Below the pieces are notes generated by a model. It had not been told where the DNA came from. It saw only the letters and a program-made list of their open reading frames with translations, and searched no databases. Position numbers and translations under genes: made by a program. A stretch of DNA of 64,000 nucleotides from Rubrivivax sp. (lineage in GTDB: Bacteria; Pseudomonadota; Gammaproteobacteria; Burkholderiales; Burkholderiaceae_C), in NCBI GenBank assembly GCA_027485165.1, contig JAIXRN010000057.1, positions 1 through 64,000 on the forward strand, given 5' to 3'. Below, piece after piece: positions 15,237 through 24,474 of this stretch; position 1 is the stretch's first letter; every line of letters begins with the position of its first letter.

Positions 15237-15869
15237 TCAGCCCGTGCCCGCGGCGGCCGTCAACCAGCCCAGAACCTGGCTGGGCGCCGGGAAGTCGGTG
15301 GACCGCAGCAGCAGTTCGGCGCGCCGGCCGAACACGTACACCTGGGCGGTGTGACGGTCGGGGGCCACGCTGCGCCCGCGCAGGAAGTCGAGCAGCGTAT
15401 CGACCCCGGCCACGCTGGGCACGGCGGCGCGCCAGCGCGGGCCGGCGCCCTGCTGGCGCAGCCAGCGTGCCAGGGCCGGGGGGTCGTCGCTCAGGGCGTC
15501 GATGCTCAGCGACAGCAGCTGCAGCCGGGCGTCGGGCCGCGCCTGGCGCTGCAGGCCGGCTTGCACGGCCGCGAACATCGCGCCCTGAATCGGGCAGGTG
15601 GCGGTGCAGCCGGTGAACATCAGCTGCAGGGCCGTGACTTTGCCTTTCAGCATCTCGGGCAGTGGCGTGCGCGTGGCATCTTCCCGCGTCAGCAGCAGTG
15701 CCGGGGCGGGCAGGGGCGGGTCGACGCGGCCGGCTTCGTTGTGCGCCGCTGCAGGCGCTGCGATGCCGGCCATCAGCCCGGGCAGGCAGCCGATGCCAGC
15801 GCCCAGCACGGCGCGGCGGCGCTGTCCGGCGGCCTGTTCAGGCGTGTGGCGGCTGGCCGGGGCCGGCAT
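15237..15869 (-). CDS. Sco1/SenC-family copper chaperone
   Basis: Thioredoxin-fold copper-delivery protein of 210 residues, exported. The N-terminus has a twin-arginine-like stretch (GQRRRAVLGAGIG) and a hydrophobic segment ending near AAPAAAH, so Tat export is possible. The copper-binding CxxxC is Cys88-Cys92 (FTGCTATCP) and the third ligand is His172 (RHTAQVYVFG), so all Sco metal ligands are present. The start ATG 15869 lies 14 bases after the stop of the cytochrome c gene, and the galactose-oxidase-like gene follows 125 bases downstream on the same strand. This context suggests that it loads copper into that oxidase rather than, or as well as, cytochrome oxidase CuA; that is inference. 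No cytochrome oxidase genes are nearby. Confidence 0.88.
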   Translation of the reverse strand: MPAPASRHTPEQAAGQRRRAVLGAGIGCLPGLMAGIAAPAAAHNEAGRVDPPLPAPALLLTREDATRTPLPEMLKGKVTALQLMFTGCTATCPIQGAMFAAVQAGLQRQARPDARLQLLSLSIDALSDDPPALARWLRQQGAGPRWRAAVPSVAGVDTLLDFLRGRSVAPDRHTAQVYVFGRRAELLLRSTDFPAPSQVLGWLTAAAGTG

Positions 15870-15883
15870 GAGGGCTGGGCAGG

Positions 15884-16465
15884 TCACAGGTCGCTGGTCA
15901 GCAGGGTCCAGAGCTGCCGACACTGCACATCGTCCACGCCGTAGCGGGGCATGGCCGGGTTCAGCATCACGCCCGCCGGGTCGACCCCGTCGCGCAACAC
16001 CCGGCACAGGCTGGCGGCGTCGTATCGCGATGGTGGGCCGCCGCGGCGCGCCTGAGGCTGCAGCAACGCGGCGGAATTCAGCGCCGGGCCATAGCTGGCG
16101 GGGCTGGCACCCGCGCCGTTGCGCGTGCTGTTGCTCGTGCTGGCGCTGGGGACGGGTGCAGTGCCCGTGGCTGGCCGCAGGCCGGGCGCGCTGTGGCAGT
16201 TGATGCAGCGGCTGGCCGTGGCCGCCAGCGCCTGCTGTTGCGTGGCCAGGCGTGCAAGCAGAGCCGTTTCGCCCAGGAACATGGCGCGCCCGGCGCGCAC
16301 GGCGTCGTTGGCCTGGCCCTGGCTGGGGGCCAGCAGCCAGGCCAGCAACAGCAGCTTGCCCAAGCCGCCCGCCAGGGCCAGCACGGCAGCTGCGCGGCGC
16401 CCTGAACGGGCCTTCGTGGATGGGGCGGAAGCGGTAGAAGGGGTCGAAGGGGTGGGTGGGGTCAT
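15884..16465 (-). CDS. Membrane-anchored mono-haem c-type cytochrome
   Basis: A 193-residue protein from ATG 16465 (MTPPTPSTPS); a TTG at 16534 would extend it. A short Pro/Thr/Ser-rich cytoplasmic segment precedes a hydrophobic anchor or signal at about 25-47. A single haem-binding CINCH lies at residues 87-91, and a likely distal Met is in AMPRYG near the C-terminus. The region between the haem motif and the Met ligand contains a Ser/Thr/Asn-rich linker. It is the first gene of the cytochrome-Sco-oxidase set and probably an electron carrier or acceptor for it. The pairing with Sco is also seen near respiratory oxidases, so partner assignment is inferred from position only. Confidence 0.8.
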   Translation of the reverse strand: MTPPTPSTPSTASAPSTKARSGRRAAAVLALAGGLGKLLLLAWLLAPSQGQANDAVRAGRAMFLGETALLARLATQQQALAATASRCINCHSAPGLRPATGTAPVPSASTSNSTRNGAGASPASYGPALNSAALLQPQARRGGPPSRYDAASLCRVLRDGVDPAGVMLNPAMPRYGVDDVQCRQLWTLLTSDL

Positions 16466-16568
16466 CGGCAAGGGAGTGTCGGTTCCTGCAGGCGGCTTGT
16501 CGATCGGCGGTGCCCCCGGGCGTGCGGGGTGCAAGGCTGGTTATCGGCACGACTTCTAGAATCCGGTG

Positions 16569-18938
16569 ATGAATGAGTCATCGGCCGACCCTGACCTGCA
16601 AACCCCGGCGGCCCTGGCCGCGCCCGCCTTGCTGCGCGGGCTGAACCCGGAACAGATGGCAGCCGTCACCCTGCCTGCGGTGCCTTCGCTGATCCTGGCG
16701 GGCGCCGGTTCGGGCAAGACGCGCGTGCTGACCACGCGCATCGCCTGGCTGATGCAGACCGGCCAGGTGTCGCCCGGCGGCGTGCTGGCGGTGACCTTCA
16801 CGAACAAGGCCGCGAAGGAGATGCTCACGCGGCTGGGCGCCATGCTGCCCGTGGCCGTGCGCGGGATGTGGATCGGCACCTTCCACGGCCTGTGCAACCG
16901 TTTCCTGCGTGCGCACTGGAAGCTGGCGGCGCTGCCGCAGGGCTTCCAGATCCTGGACAGCAGCGACACGCAGAGTGCCGTGAAGCGCGTCATCAAGGCG
17001 CTGAACCTGGACGAGGAACGCTTCGTGCCCAAGCAGGTGGGCTGGTTCATCGCCGGCAGCAAGGAAGACGGCCTGCGCCCGAAGGACGTGGAAGTGCGCG
17101 ACGAGCAGACGCGCAAGCTGGTGGAGATCTACCAGGCCTATGAAGACCAGTGCCAGCGCGAAGGCGTGGTCGATTTCGCCGAACTGCTGCTGCGCACCTA
17201 CGAACTGCTGCGCGACAACGCCACGCTGCGGCAGCACTACCAGCAGCGCTTTCGCCACCTGCTGGTGGACGAGTTCCAGGACACCAACAAGCTGCAGTAC
17301 GCGTGGCTGAAGATGTTGGCGCCGCCTGGCGGGGCGCAGGCCGTGTTCGCCGTGGGCGACGACGACCAGAGCATCTACGCCTTCCGCGGCGCGCGGGTGG
17401 GCAACATGGCCGACTTCGAACGCGAATACCGCGTGCAGCGCGTCATCAAGCTGGAACAGAACTACCGCAGTTACGGCAACATCCTGGATTCCGCCAACGA
17501 GCTGATCAGCCGCAACACCCAGCGCCTGGGCAAGAACCTGCGCACCGACGCGGGCGCTGGCGAACCGGTGCGCGTGTTCGAAGCCACCAGCGACTTTGCC
17601 GAAGCGCAGTGGTTCCTGGAAGAGGCGCAGCAGCTGCACCGCGGCGGCACGCCGCGCAGCGGGATCGCGCTGCTGTACCGCAGCAATGCGCAGAGCCGCA
17701 TCATCGAAAGCGCCTTGTTCAACGCTGGCGTGCCCTACCGCGTCTACGGCGGCCTGCGTTTCTTCGAGCGCGCCGAGATCAAGCACGCGCTGGCCTACCT
17801 GCGCCTGGTCGAGAACCCGAACGACGACACCAGCTTTTTGCGCGTGGTGAACTTTCCCACCCGCGGCATCGGCGCGCGCAGCATCGAAAACCTGCAGGAC
17901 GCGGCACGGCAGTCCGGCCGCAGCCTTTACCAAAGCGTGGGAGCGGTGGCGGGCAAGGCCGGGGCGAACCTGCAGGGCTTCGTCAAGCTGGTCGACATGC
18001 TGCGCGACAACACGCGCGGCCAGACGCTGCGCGAGATCATCGACCAGTGCCTGCAGCACAGCGGCCTGCTGGACTTCTACAAGACCGACAAGGAAGGCCA
18101 GGACCGGGTGGAAAACCTGCAGGAACTGGTGAACGCGGCCGAGAGCTTCGTGACACAGGAAGGCTTCGGCAAGGACGCCGTAGCCCTGCCGGTGGACGAA
18201 CAGGGCGCTGCCGCGGGCGGCGGCCCGGTCCCAGTGCCCGACGCAGAAACGGGCGAGATCATGTCGCCGCTGGCGGCCTTCCTCACGCACGCCAGCCTGG
18301 AAGCCGGCGACAACCAGGCCCAGGCGGGCGCCGACGCCATCCAGCTGATGACGGTGCATTCGGCCAAGGGCCTGGAATTCGATGCGGTCTTCATCACCGG
18401 CATCGAGGAAGGCCTGTTCCCGCACGAGCAAAGCCTGAACGACGCCGATGGCGTGGAAGAAGAACGGCGGCTGATGTACGTGGCCATCACCCGCGCGCGC
18501 AAGCGCCTGTACCTGAGCTTCAGCCAGACGCGCATGCTGCACGGCCAGACGCGCTACAACGTGAAGAGCCGCTTCATCGAAGAACTGCCCGAAGGCGCGC
18601 TGAAGTGGATCACCCCGCGCAACCAGGGCTTCGGTTCGGGCTTTGCGCGCGACTACCAGCAGGCCTGGCAGCGCGGCAGCGGGCTGGGCAGCATCGTGGG
18701 CACGGGGCGCGTAGAACCGCGTTCACCCGTTCACACACCATTGCCCGCGGCCATGGCCGCGGCGCAGACGGTGGGCGGCTTTCGCACCGGGCAGACGGTG
18801 TTCCACACCAAGTTCGGCGAAGGCGTCATCACCACCCTGGAAGGCCAGGGCGCCGACGCCCGCGCCCAGGTGCAATTCGGCCGCCACGGCAGCAAGTGGC
18901 TGGCATTGGCGATTGCGAAGCTGACGCCAGTGGATTGA
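16569..18938 (+). CDS. uvrD: ATP-dependent DNA helicase UvrD
   Basis: Superfamily 1A 3'-5' helicase of 789 residues acting in nucleotide-excision and mismatch repair. Walker A is AGAGSGKT (44-51), with motif Ia TFTNKAAKEM. Motif II VDEFQDTN has Asp234-Glu235, motif III is GDDDQSIYAFRGA, motif IV QNYRS, motif V TVHSAKGLEFD and motif VI YVAITRARKRL. The C-terminus (TVFHTKFGEGVI, KLTPVD) is the Tudor-like RNA-polymerase-interaction module usual for UvrD/PcrA. A GTG immediately upstream at 16566 is less likely than the ATG at 16569. The gene is divergent from the cytochrome/Sco set and is followed by the inverted-repeat element. Confidence 0.95.
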   Translation: MNESSADPDLQTPAALAAPALLRGLNPEQMAAVTLPAVPSLILAGAGSGKTRVLTTRIAWLMQTGQVSPGGVLAVTFTNKAAKEMLTRLGAMLPVAVRGMWIGTFHGLCNRFLRAHWKLAALPQGFQILDSSDTQSAVKRVIKALNLDEERFVPKQVGWFIAGSKEDGLRPKDVEVRDEQTRKLVEIYQAYEDQCQREGVVDFAELLLRTYELLRDNATLRQHYQQRFRHLLVDEFQDTNKLQYAWLKMLAPPGGAQAVFAVGDDDQSIYAFRGARVGNMADFEREYRVQRVIKLEQNYRSYGNILDSANELISRNTQRLGKNLRTDAGAGEPVRVFEATSDFAEAQWFLEEAQQLHRGGTPRSGIALLYRSNAQSRIIESALFNAGVPYRVYGGLRFFERAEIKHALAYLRLVENPNDDTSFLRVVNFPTRGIGARSIENLQDAARQSGRSLYQSVGAVAGKAGANLQGFVKLVDMLRDNTRGQTLREIIDQCLQHSGLLDFYKTDKEGQDRVENLQELVNAAESFVTQEGFGKDAVALPVDEQGAAAGGGPVPVPDAETGEIMSPLAAFLTHASLEAGDNQAQAGADAIQLMTVHSAKGLEFDAVFITGIEEGLFPHEQSLNDADGVEEERRLMYVAITRARKRLYLSFSQTRMLHGQTRYNVKSRFIEELPEGALKWITPRNQGFGSGFARDYQQAWQRGSGLGSIVGTGRVEPRSPVHTPLPAAMAAAQTVGGFRTGQTVFHTKFGEGVITTLEGQGADARAQVQFGRHGSKWLALAIAKLTPVD

Positions 18939-19443
18939 GGTAGGGGCTGCTTCTGGCACTTGGCTGTCGTTCGCTCGGACCCATTGGATGGCATCGTTGT
19001 TCCCAGGGCTGCGTCAGTCGGGTGGCCCCCTACGCTCATGTCCCCCGCCAGCGCTTCATATGCCAACGGTTGCGCAGGCCACTGCGCTGGCTCCTCCTTG
19101 ACTTCGCTACGGGGGCCACCCGACTGCCGCAGCCCGGCAAGATGGTGCCGCGCGACCGGCCGCGCGGCGACGTAGTTGCTCTTGGACGAGAGGCCTGCAC
19201 GCCACCGGTGGCGTGCTGCCATCTTGCCGGGCTGCGGGGCTTGGGTGGCCCCTGGAGCGAAGTCAAGGAGGAGCCAGCGCGGCGCATTGCTGCGACGTTC
19301 GCCTGCGCAGCGCTGGCGGGGGACATGAGCGGAAGGGGCCACTCAAGCCCCGTAGCCCCAGGGACCCACTGAACGACCCGAAGGGTCCGCGCCAATTGAC
19401 CGTAAAGCGCCGAAAGCAACCTTCGGCACTGCGCCCTAGTCCA
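18939..19443. repeat. Gene-free interval containing a long imperfect inverted repeat (arms about 19018-19145 and 19219-19346)
   Basis: Between the stops of uvrD and the BPSS1780-type gene lies a 505-base interval dominated by a large palindrome. Three perfectly complementary blocks can be read: 19034-19055 with 19309-19330 (22 bp), 19084-19108 with 19256-19280 (25 bp, containing CTCCTCCTTGACTTCGCT), and 19129-19145 with 19219-19235 (17 bp, GCAGCCCGGCAAGATGG). The blocks are separated by diverged sequence of similar length, and the central spacer is about 73 bases. Each arm also carries a smaller internal GGTGGCCCC/GGGGCCACC repeat. The transcript could fold into a long cruciform. No transposase is present. 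It resembles a MITE-like or multi-copy intergenic repeat, but copy number cannot be judged here. Confidence 0.8.
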
Positions 19444-20268
19444 TCAAGCCGGTTCCACTGGCTCCGCCCGCACCGATTCCGCCCCACCGAAGCTGTCGTT
19501 GAAGCTGAACAGCAGCGAGATGTAGAACACCGTCGACAGGAACAGGCCGGCCGGCACACTGACCAGGCTGGCCAGCTGCCCCAGGCCTAGCAGGCCGAAG
19601 ATCAGGGCCGAACCGACGCCCACACCCAGCACCAGGGCCACCCAGGTAGCCAGGTAGCCCAGCATCGCGCCCTTGCTGCGCCAGACGGCCAGCGCGCTGG
19701 AAAACAAGGCCTGCGCCACGCCCTGGCCGCCCCAGTGCACCAGGGCTGGCGCGTGCCAGTAGGGGATGGACAAGGCAGTGCCCAGGCTGATGCCCAGCAG
19801 CGCGGCCAGGCTGACGCCGGGTTCGTTCAGCAGGGCCTGCACCTCGGCTTGCGTGCTGTCGCCGCGGGCCATCAATTCCTGCAGCCGCAGCAGGGCACTG
19901 TCGCTGACCACGTCGCACAGCAGCAGGATGAGCGCGGCACTGATGCCATAGCCCACACACAACGTCAGCAGCGCCTTGCGGCGCTGAGGGTCGGCGCCGC
20001 GCAGCGGTTCGATGAACTGGCGCGGCGACACCGGGCCGTCCAGCAGGGCCGACTGGCTGGCCACCATGAAGCCCAGCGACAGCAGCGGCAGCATCATCAT
20101 CTGCAGCACACCGCCCAGCACCGGCACGGCACTGGCCACCACGGCCGCCAGCAGGAAGGCCATGAACATCAACGCGAAGGGCAGCGGTCGGCGCTTGAAC
20201 AAACGAAAGGCGTCGCCCACCCAGCGCGGGCCGCGGGCAGGTTCAACGGATTTCAACAGCAGGGGCAT
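19444..20268 (-). CDS. BPSS1780-family integral membrane protein
   Basis: A 274-residue polytopic membrane protein of unknown function, of the family common in Burkholderiales. The start MPLLLKSVEPARGPRWV (ATG 20268) carries the conserved N-terminal pattern of a GPRWV segment followed by an amphipathic F-rich stretch. Several hydrophobic segments follow: about 30-75, 100-120, 155-185, 205-240 and 245-260. The C-terminus is acidic and not membrane-spanning. It lies 4 bases after the stop of thrB on the same strand, so it is probably co-transcribed with thrB. No catalytic motif is visible. Confidence 0.75.
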   Translation of the reverse strand: MPLLLKSVEPARGPRWVGDAFRLFKRRPLPFALMFMAFLLAAVVASAVPVLGGVLQMMMLPLLSLGFMVASQSALLDGPVSPRQFIEPLRGADPQRRKALLTLCVGYGISAALILLLCDVVSDSALLRLQELMARGDSTQAEVQALLNEPGVSLAALLGISLGTALSIPYWHAPALVHWGGQGVAQALFSSALAVWRSKGAMLGYLATWVALVLGVGVGSALIFGLLGLGQLASLVSVPAGLFLSTVFYISLLFSFNDSFGGAESVRAEPVEPA

Positions 20269-20272
20269 GGGG

Positions 20273-21244
20273 TCAGGCAGTCCTGGGGTGCCAGGGCTCG
20301 GCAATGCGATAGCCCAGCACGCGTTCGAAGTGTGTCGGGTCCTTGGGCTGCAGCAGGGCGGCATCGCGCGGCAGGTGCCAGTCCCACAGGCGGGAAATCC
20401 AGAAGCGCAGCGCGGCCGCGCGCAGCAGCGCCGGCAGCAGGCGCAGCTCGGCGCTGTGCAACGGCCGTACGGCTTCGTAGGCGGCCATGAAGGCCGCGGC
20501 GCGGTCGTCGCAGGGGCGGCCGCTGGCGGGGTCGGCGCACCAGTCGTTCAGGCACACCGCCACGTCGAACAGCAGGGTGTCGGTGCCGGCAAAGTAGAAG
20601 TCGAAGAAGCCGCACAGCCGGTCGGGCCCGGCGGTGTCGTCGAACATCACGTTGTCGCGGAACAGGTCGGCGTGGATGGGCCCGCGCGGCAGCGCCTGGC
20701 CGGCGGCCGATGCAGCCACCTGCTGCTGGAAGGCCAGCTCGTCGGCCAGCAGCCGGGCCTGGGCGGGCTGCAGATGCGGCAGCACCACGGGCACGGTGTC
20801 GGCCCACCAGGACAGGCCGCGCAGATGCGGCTGGGCGCCGTCGAAGCGGGTGCCGGCGATGTGCATGCGCGCCATCATGTCGCCCACCTGGGCGCAGTGC
20901 GGGGCGTCTGGCGCCAGGCGGTGGCTGCCGGGCAGGCGCGTTACCACCGCTGCCGGCTTGCCGGCTGCGGTGTGCACCAGTTCGCCGCTGGCGGCGGGTT
21001 GCGGGGCGGGCACGGGGATGCCGTGGGCCGCCAGGTGCTGCATCAGCTTCAGGTAGTAGGGCAGCTGTTCGCGCGGCAAGCGTTCAAAGAGCGTCAGCAC
21101 CCATTGCCCGCGCACCGTGGTGGCAAAGTAGTTGGTGTTCTCGATGCCGGAACGGATGCCCTGCAGGTCGGTCAGCTCACCCAGGCCCAGGCTGCGCAGC
21201 AGTGCATCGGCCTCGGCAAAGCCGACTTCGGTGTAGACCGCCAT
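20273..21244 (-). CDS. thrB: Homoserine kinase (kinase-fold type II ThrB)
   Basis: ATP-dependent phosphorylation of L-homoserine in threonine synthesis. It is 323 residues from ATG 21244 (MAVYTEVGFAEADAL). It belongs to the aminoglycoside-phosphotransferase/choline-kinase fold rather than the GHMP fold. GIENTNYF and the Lys/Glu region lie in the N-lobe, the Brenner motif GPIHADLFRDNVMF has the catalytic Asp, and GFFDFYFAGTD supplies the metal-binding Asp. This ThrB form is standard in beta- and alphaproteobacteria and often lies near polA, as here. It sits between the BPSS1780-type gene downstream and a small secreted protein upstream on the same strand. Confidence 0.93.
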   Translation of the reverse strand: MAVYTEVGFAEADALLRSLGLGELTDLQGIRSGIENTNYFATTVRGQWVLTLFERLPREQLPYYLKLMQHLAAHGIPVPAPQPAASGELVHTAAGKPAAVVTRLPGSHRLAPDAPHCAQVGDMMARMHIAGTRFDGAQPHLRGLSWWADTVPVVLPHLQPAQARLLADELAFQQQVAASAAGQALPRGPIHADLFRDNVMFDDTAGPDRLCGFFDFYFAGTDTLLFDVAVCLNDWCADPASGRPCDDRAAAFMAAYEAVRPLHSAELRLLPALLRAAALRFWISRLWDWHLPRDAALLQPKDPTHFERVLGYRIAEPWHPRTA

Positions 21245-21261
21245 GGCCGCGGGCCAGCCCG

Positions 21262-21630
21262 TCAGAAGCGGAACAGCGACCAGGCGCGCTGGCCGCCCGC
21301 GTCATTTTTCTGCGAAGGGTCGCGGCCGCCGGGCCCGACGATGATTTCGAAGTCCTGGCCCGTGAGCTTGCTGCGCACGGTGATGCGCTGCACCTGGCCG
21401 CGGATGCGTGTTTCTTCGATGCGCACCTTTTCGTCTTCGATCACGCGGCGTTCCGACGACGGCTCGGCACGCTGGGCCGCCGAAGCGGCCGGGCCTGCGG
21501 CAGACGGTGGCTCGGACGGGGCAACAGGCGGCGGCGCCGTCTGCGCCAGCGCTGCGCCAGCGGCCAGGATGGCCAGGCTGGCGAGACTGGCCATGCTGGC
21601 AAGACGGGCGGGACGCAGGCGTTGTTTCAT
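21262..21630 (-). CDS. Small secreted hypothetical protein
   Basis: A 122-residue protein starting MKQRLRPARLASM (ATG 21630). It has an N-terminal signal peptide (about 1-30, ending near AALAQ), a Pro/Ala/Ser-rich linker at about 30-60, and a conserved charged C-terminal domain (RRVIEDEKVRIEETRIRGQ). I do not recognise a named domain. Its place between polA and thrB, and its same-strand position 17 bases upstream of thrB, suggest co-transcription with thrB. Function unknown. Confidence 0.7.
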   Translation of the reverse strand: MKQRLRPARLASMASLASLAILAAGAALAQTAPPPVAPSEPPSAAGPAASAAQRAEPSSERRVIEDEKVRIEETRIRGQVQRITVRSKLTGQDFEIIVGPGGRDPSQKNDAGGQRAWSLFRF

Positions 21631-21714
21631 GCCCTCGATTCTACGCAGGCCCCCCTGGCGCCAAGCCTGCCAAGCCCCTGCGCCCGGCCCTGCCGCCGCG
21701 CCACAATGCCTGGC

Positions 21715-24474
21715 ATGAGTGAAAAGATCATGCTGCTGGTCGACGGTTCCAGCTACCTGTACCGCGCCTACCACGCTATGCCCGACCTGCGCGGCCCGGA
21801 AGGCGTGCCCACGGGCGCCGTGCACGGCATGGTGGCAATGATGAAGCGCCTGCGCGAACAGATCCCGGCCGAACACGCGGTGTGCGTGTTCGACGCCAAA
21901 GGCAAGACCTTTCGCGACGACTGGTACCCCGACTACAAGGCCCAGCGCGCCCCCATGCCCGAACCGCTGGTGCAGCAGATCGAGCCCATCCACGAAGTGG
22001 TGCGCCTGCTCGGCTGGCCGGTGCTGGAAGTGCCCGGCATCGAGGCCGACGACGCCATCGGCACGCTGGCACGCGTGGCCGCTGCCAGTGGCCACCAGGT
22101 GGTGGTCAGCACCGGCGACAAAGACCTGGCGCAGCTGGTGACGCCGAACGTGACGTTGATCAACACCATGAGCAACGAGAAGCTCGATGAAGCCGGTGTG
22201 CTGGCCAAGTTCGGTGTGCCGCCCGACCGCATCGTCGACTTCCTCACTCTGGTGGGGGACACGGTCGACAACGTGCCCGGCGTTGACAAGGTGGGCCCGA
22301 AGACGGCCGCGAAGTGGCTGGCTGAACATGGTTCGCTGGACGGTGTGATCGCCGCGGCGGCCAGCATCAAGGGCGCCGCGGGCGACAACCTGCGCAAGGC
22401 CCTGGACTGGCTGCCCACCGGCCGCAAGCTGGTGACCGTGGTCACCGACTGCGACCTGACTGCGCAGGTGCCGGGCTGGCCGGCGCTGGACGCGCTGGCC
22501 CTGCGGCCCGTGGACACCGCCGGCCTGCTGGCCTTCTACGAACGCTACGGCTTCAAGACCTGGAAGCGCGAGATCGAAGGCACCGTTGCTGCGGCCGCGG
22601 GGCCGGCAGAGGCTGGCAGCACGGCTGCCGAAGGCGCGGCCCCTGCCGCCCCCGCCGGCCTGCCGCTGGCGCGCGACTACGAAACCATCAGCACCTGGGA
22701 ACGTCTGGACGACTGGCTGCAACGTCTACACGCCGCGCCCCTGGTGGCCATCGACACCGAGACCGATTCGCTGGATGCGCTGCGCGCCCGCATCGTGGGC
22801 ATCAGCTTTGCCGTCGAACCTGGGCGCGCGGCTTATGTGCCTTTGACGCACGACTACCCCGATGCTCCGGCGCAGCTGCCGCTGGCCGACGTGCTGGCCC
22901 GGCTGCAGCCCTGGCTGGAAGACGCCAGCCGGCCCAAGCTGGGGCAGAACATCAAGTACGACCTGCATGTGTTCGCCAACCATGGCGTTCAGGTGCGGGG
23001 TTATGTGCACGACACGATGCTGGAAAGCTATGTGCTGGAAGCGCACAAACCCCACGGGCTGGCCAGCCTGGCCGACCGCCACCTGGGCCGCCGCGGGCTG
23101 AGCTACGAAGACCTGTGCGGAAAGGGCGCGAACCAGATTCCTTTCGCCCAGGTGGACGTGGCCAAAGCCAGTGAATACAGCGGCGAAGACAGCGAAATGG
23201 CCGTGCAGGTTCACGGCAAGCTGTGGCCTGAAGTGGCGGCTGACGCTGGCCTGCGCTTCGTCTACGAGCACATCGAGATGCCCACCAGCATCGTGCTGCA
23301 GCGCATCGAACGCCATGGTGTTCTGATCGACGCGGCTGTGCTGGCCCGGCAGAGCCACCAGCTGGCCGAACGCATGATGGCGCTGGAACAGGAGGCCTAC
23401 GACATCGCGGGCCAGCCCTTCAACATGGGGTCGCCGAAGCAGATCGGCGACATCCTGTTCACCAAGCTCGGCCTGCCGGTGAAGAAGAAGACCGCCACCG
23501 GCGCGCCCAGCACCGACGAAGAGGTGCTGGCCGAACTGGCGGCGGATTACCCGCTGCCGGCGCGCATCCTGGAGCACCGGTCCTTGAGCAAGCTGAAGGG
23601 CACCTACACCGACAAGCTGCCCTTGATGGTGAACGCGGCCACCGGCCGCGTGCACACCAACTACGCGCAGGCGGTGGCGGTGACGGGCCGGCTGTCCAGC
23701 AACGACCCGAACCTGCAGAACATCCCCATCCGCACGCCCGAAGGCCGCCGCGTGCGCGAGGCCTTCATCGCCCCAGCCGGGCATGTGCTGATGAGTGCGG
23801 ACTATTCGCAGATCGAACTGCGCATCATGGCCCACATCAGCGAAGACCCGAGCCTGCTGCGCGCCTTTGCCGAAGGCATCGACGTGCACAAGGCAACCGC
23901 GGCTGAAGTCTTTGGCGTGGCGGTGAACGAGGTCAGCAGCGAGCAGCGCCGCTACGCCAAGGTCATCAACTTCGGGTTGATCTACGGCATGGGCGCCTTC
24001 GGCCTGGCCAGCAACCTGGGCATCGAGCAGAAGGCTGCGAAGGACTACATCGACAAGTACTTCGCGCGTTTTGCCGGCGTGAAGCGCTACATGGACGAAA
24101 CGCGCGTGTCAGCGCACGAGAAGGGCTACGTGCAGACCGTGTTCGGCCGCCGGCTGTGGCTGCCCGAGATCAATTCCGGCAACGGCCCGCGCAAGGCGGG
24201 GGCCGAGCGCCAGGCCATCAATGCGCCCATGCAGGGCACGGCGGCTGACCTGATCAAGCTGGCGATGATCGCGGTGCAGAAGACGCTGGACGACGAGGCC
24301 CGTGCCACGCGCATGGTGATGCAGGTGCACGACGAACTGGTGCTGGAAGTGCCCGAAGCCGAACTGGGCTGGGCGCGCGAAGCCATCCCGCGGCTGATGG
24401 CTGGCGTGGCCCAGCTGAAGGTGCCGCTGCTGGCCGAAGTGGGCGTCGGGCCGAACTGGGACGAGGCGCACTGA
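21715..24474 (+). CDS. polA: DNA polymerase I
   Basis: A 919-residue repair and Okazaki-fragment-processing polymerase. It has an N-terminal 5'-3' exonuclease domain (LLVDGSSYLYRAYHA, EADDAIGTLA, TGDKDLAQLV). The 3'-5' proofreading domain has its metal ligands present (Asp347, Glu349 in AIDTETDSLD), so proofreading should be active. The family A polymerase domain has SADYSQIELR (Asp696), KVINFGLIYGMG and MQVHDELVLEV (Asp873). The start chosen is ATG 21715 (MSEKIMLL); an in-frame ATG nine bases earlier (21706) is equally possible. It is divergent from the small secreted protein and convergent with the PEP-CTERM gene. Confidence 0.96.
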   Translation: MSEKIMLLVDGSSYLYRAYHAMPDLRGPEGVPTGAVHGMVAMMKRLREQIPAEHAVCVFDAKGKTFRDDWYPDYKAQRAPMPEPLVQQIEPIHEVVRLLGWPVLEVPGIEADDAIGTLARVAAASGHQVVVSTGDKDLAQLVTPNVTLINTMSNEKLDEAGVLAKFGVPPDRIVDFLTLVGDTVDNVPGVDKVGPKTAAKWLAEHGSLDGVIAAAASIKGAAGDNLRKALDWLPTGRKLVTVVTDCDLTAQVPGWPALDALALRPVDTAGLLAFYERYGFKTWKREIEGTVAAAAGPAEAGSTAAEGAAPAAPAGLPLARDYETISTWERLDDWLQRLHAAPLVAIDTETDSLDALRARIVGISFAVEPGRAAYVPLTHDYPDAPAQLPLADVLARLQPWLEDASRPKLGQNIKYDLHVFANHGVQVRGYVHDTMLESYVLEAHKPHGLASLADRHLGRRGLSYEDLCGKGANQIPFAQVDVAKASEYSGEDSEMAVQVHGKLWPEVAADAGLRFVYEHIEMPTSIVLQRIERHGVLIDAAVLARQSHQLAERMMALEQEAYDIAGQPFNMGSPKQIGDILFTKLGLPVKKKTATGAPSTDEEVLAELAADYPLPARILEHRSLSKLKGTYTDKLPLMVNAATGRVHTNYAQAVAVTGRLSSNDPNLQNIPIRTPEGRRVREAFIAPAGHVLMSADYSQIELRIMAHISEDPSLLRAFAEGIDVHKATAAEVFGVAVNEVSSEQRRYAKVINFGLIYGMGAFGLASNLGIEQKAAKDYIDKYFARFAGVKRYMDETRVSAHEKGYVQTVFGRRLWLPEINSGNGPRKAGAERQAINAPMQGTAADLIKLAMIAVQKTLDDEARATRMVMQVHDELVLEVPEAELGWAREAIPRLMAGVAQLKVPLLAEVGVGPNWDEAH

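Noticed and set aside
18731-19372. Similar-looking small proteins on both strands in the uvrD-downstream interval (sharing PQPGKM and SEVKEEPA segments)
   Set aside because: The similarity between strands is a consequence of the inverted repeat. No ribosome-binding site or known family supports coding.
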